Origin: JACDDK01 sp041747155
Lineage (GTDB): Bacteria; Actinomycetota; Rubrobacteria; Rubrobacterales; Rubrobacteraceae
Assembly: GCA_041747155.1 (NCBI GenBank)
Contig: JBGTFQ010000006.1
Location: 1-29,967 of the forward strand
Length of the DNA stretch: 29,967 nucleotides
Direction: 5' to 3'
In this document: piece after piece, positions 29,093-29,967 of the stretch
How the letters are laid out: every line of letters begins with the position of its first letter
Numbering within the stretch: position 1 is the first letter of the stretch
Program-made: the position numbers and the translations under genes
Notes under the pieces: model-generated
Database searches by the model: none
The model's input: the letters and a program-made list of their open reading frames with translations, nothing else
What the model was told of the DNA's origin: nothing

Positions 29093-29967
29093 ATGACTAA
29101 CGGTAATGAGAGTGCGAGCCGTGGAAGACTGGCGACTCTATGGGATAGCGTAACTTCCAGCTTCTGGTTTATACCGGCGTTGTTGACGCTGGGCGGCGTT
29201 GTTCTCTCAGGTATCACCCAACCCCTCGACCGAATCTTTCAGGGGTCTCTGGACCGTCTGCCAACCATAATCTCCGGCGGATCGGAAGGTGCTGGATCGG
29301 TACTTTCCGCTATCTCCGGGAGCCTTATAACCGTTATAGCGACCGTGTTTTCCCTGAGCATCGTTGCTCTAACACTCGCGTCCGGGCAGTACTCGCCGCG
29401 ATTGCTGCCGAGTTTCGTAGCGAATCGAGGGTTGCAGATCGTGCTCGGGGTCTACATCGGAACCTTCGTGTATTCCCTGATCGTGCTGCGACTGGTCTCT
29501 ATTGCAGACGGTCAAAATTCCAGCTTCAACCCTACTATCTCCGTTGCAGTGGCGATAATTCTGGCTTTGGTGTGCGTCGGTCTGCTCATTTACTTTATAG
29601 ACCACATAACGCAGCTTATTCAGTCTTCGACCATCGTTCAGATGGCCCACGGGGATGTGCTAGGTGTGATCTCGACCCTGAACGACTACGAAGATGACTC
29701 CTCTGAAGAGATCGGCAACCCGTTCGACAATCCACAGTGGTCGGACACTCTGTCCCATGAGCCGTCAGTGGTTCGAGCCAAAGATTATGGATATGTGCAA
29801 TATTTGAATGTGGAGGCGGTCCTCGAAGCGATAGTCGACGAACGGACATCGCTTGTCGAGATCCCGCTGGCCCAGGGAAATTTCGTAGCTTCCGGGCTTC
29901 CGATAGTCCGGGTATGGCCCGCCCGTGAGGATGATTTTGAATCGGAGAATGGGGCGCAGATCAATCG
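29093..29967 (+). CDS. DUF2254 family membrane protein, 3' end cut by the window
   Basis: The first 291 residues of a predicted membrane protein; the reading frame is open to the window edge. Four hydrophobic helices are visible: around SFWFIPALLTLGGVVLSGI, GSLITVIATVFSLSIVALTLA, LQIVLGVYIGTFVYSLIVLRL and ISVAVAIILALVCVGLLIYFI. The stretch FSLSIVALTLASGQYSPRLL, followed by IDHITQLIQSS, is characteristic of DUF2254 proteins. After the helices comes a soluble part (AKDYGYVQYLNVEAVLEAIVDE) typical of the family. The function of the family is not established. Full-length members are usually over 400 residues, so roughly a third is missing. Confidence 0.88.
   Translation, partial: MTNGNESASRGRLATLWDSVTSSFWFIPALLTLGGVVLSGITQPLDRIFQGSLDRLPTIISGGSEGAGSVLSAISGSLITVIATVFSLSIVALTLASGQYSPRLLPSFVANRGLQIVLGVYIGTFVYSLIVLRLVSIADGQNSSFNPTISVAVAIILALVCVGLLIYFIDHITQLIQSSTIVQMAHGDVLGVISTLNDYEDDSSEEIGNPFDNPQWSDTLSHEPSVVRAKDYGYVQYLNVEAVLEAIVDERTSLVEIPLAQGNFVASGLPIVRVWPAREDDFESENGAQIN

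Overview
The window looks like a chromosomal segment of a moderately GC-rich actinobacterium-type bacterium. A Rubrobacter-like lineage is my best guess, but this is an inference from gene content and start-site style, not from a marker gene. There is no rRNA, tRNA, CRISPR array, insertion sequence, phage or conjugation gene. Many starts are GTG or TTG. Several genes lack a Shine-Dalgarno (SD) sequence and instead have a -10-like hexamer 6-9 bases before the start codon, which is the layout of leaderless mRNAs.

Region by region. 1-4.4 kb: a PLP-dependent aminotransferase, an APC-family amino-acid permease behind a leader with two hairpins, and a circularly permuted ATP-grasp protein that seems to start at an ATC codon. 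4.4-9.4 kb: an M32 metallocarboxypeptidase and a type II NADH dehydrogenase-like flavoprotein diverge from a control region with a perfect 15-bp palindrome, followed by an amylosucrase on the minus strand. 9.5-13.4 kb: formyltetrahydrofolate deformylase (purU), a possible 36-residue membrane peptide, a glutathione S-transferase-like protein, a membrane-anchored or lipoprotein-like protein with a Thr/Gly/Glu repeat linker, and a YaaH/SatP-like membrane protein.

13.5-19.3 kb holds a histidine cluster, hisZ-hisG-hisD / hisB-HAD phosphatase-hisH-hisA, with junctions that overlap or are one base apart within each block and a 65-bp gap before hisB. The short HisG and HisZ form the two-part first enzyme. 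hisC, hisF, hisI/hisE and a recognised histidinol-phosphatase gene are absent, and the HAD protein is a candidate for the phosphatase step. 19.3-24.2 kb: two unknown soluble proteins flanking a class A penicillin-binding protein, then an ACT-domain malic enzyme.

24.2-30 kb: a thioredoxin-like ferredoxin with a Cys3-His1 ligand set overlaps, tail to tail, a second NDH-2-like flavoprotein. A cysteine-rich small protein and a small membrane protein follow, each preceded by a strong RNA hairpin. Next come a membrane-anchored alpha/beta hydrolase with an Asp nucleophile and a ~225-residue acidic disordered tail, a GNAT acetyltransferase, and the first 291 residues of a DUF2254 membrane protein cut by the window edge.

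The most unusual items are the ATC start, the Cys-to-His ferredoxin, the structured 26.0-26.5 kb leaders with their small proteins, the hydrolase-tail fusion, and the HAD gene inside the his operon. I did not find a clear, complete new defence or mobile system.
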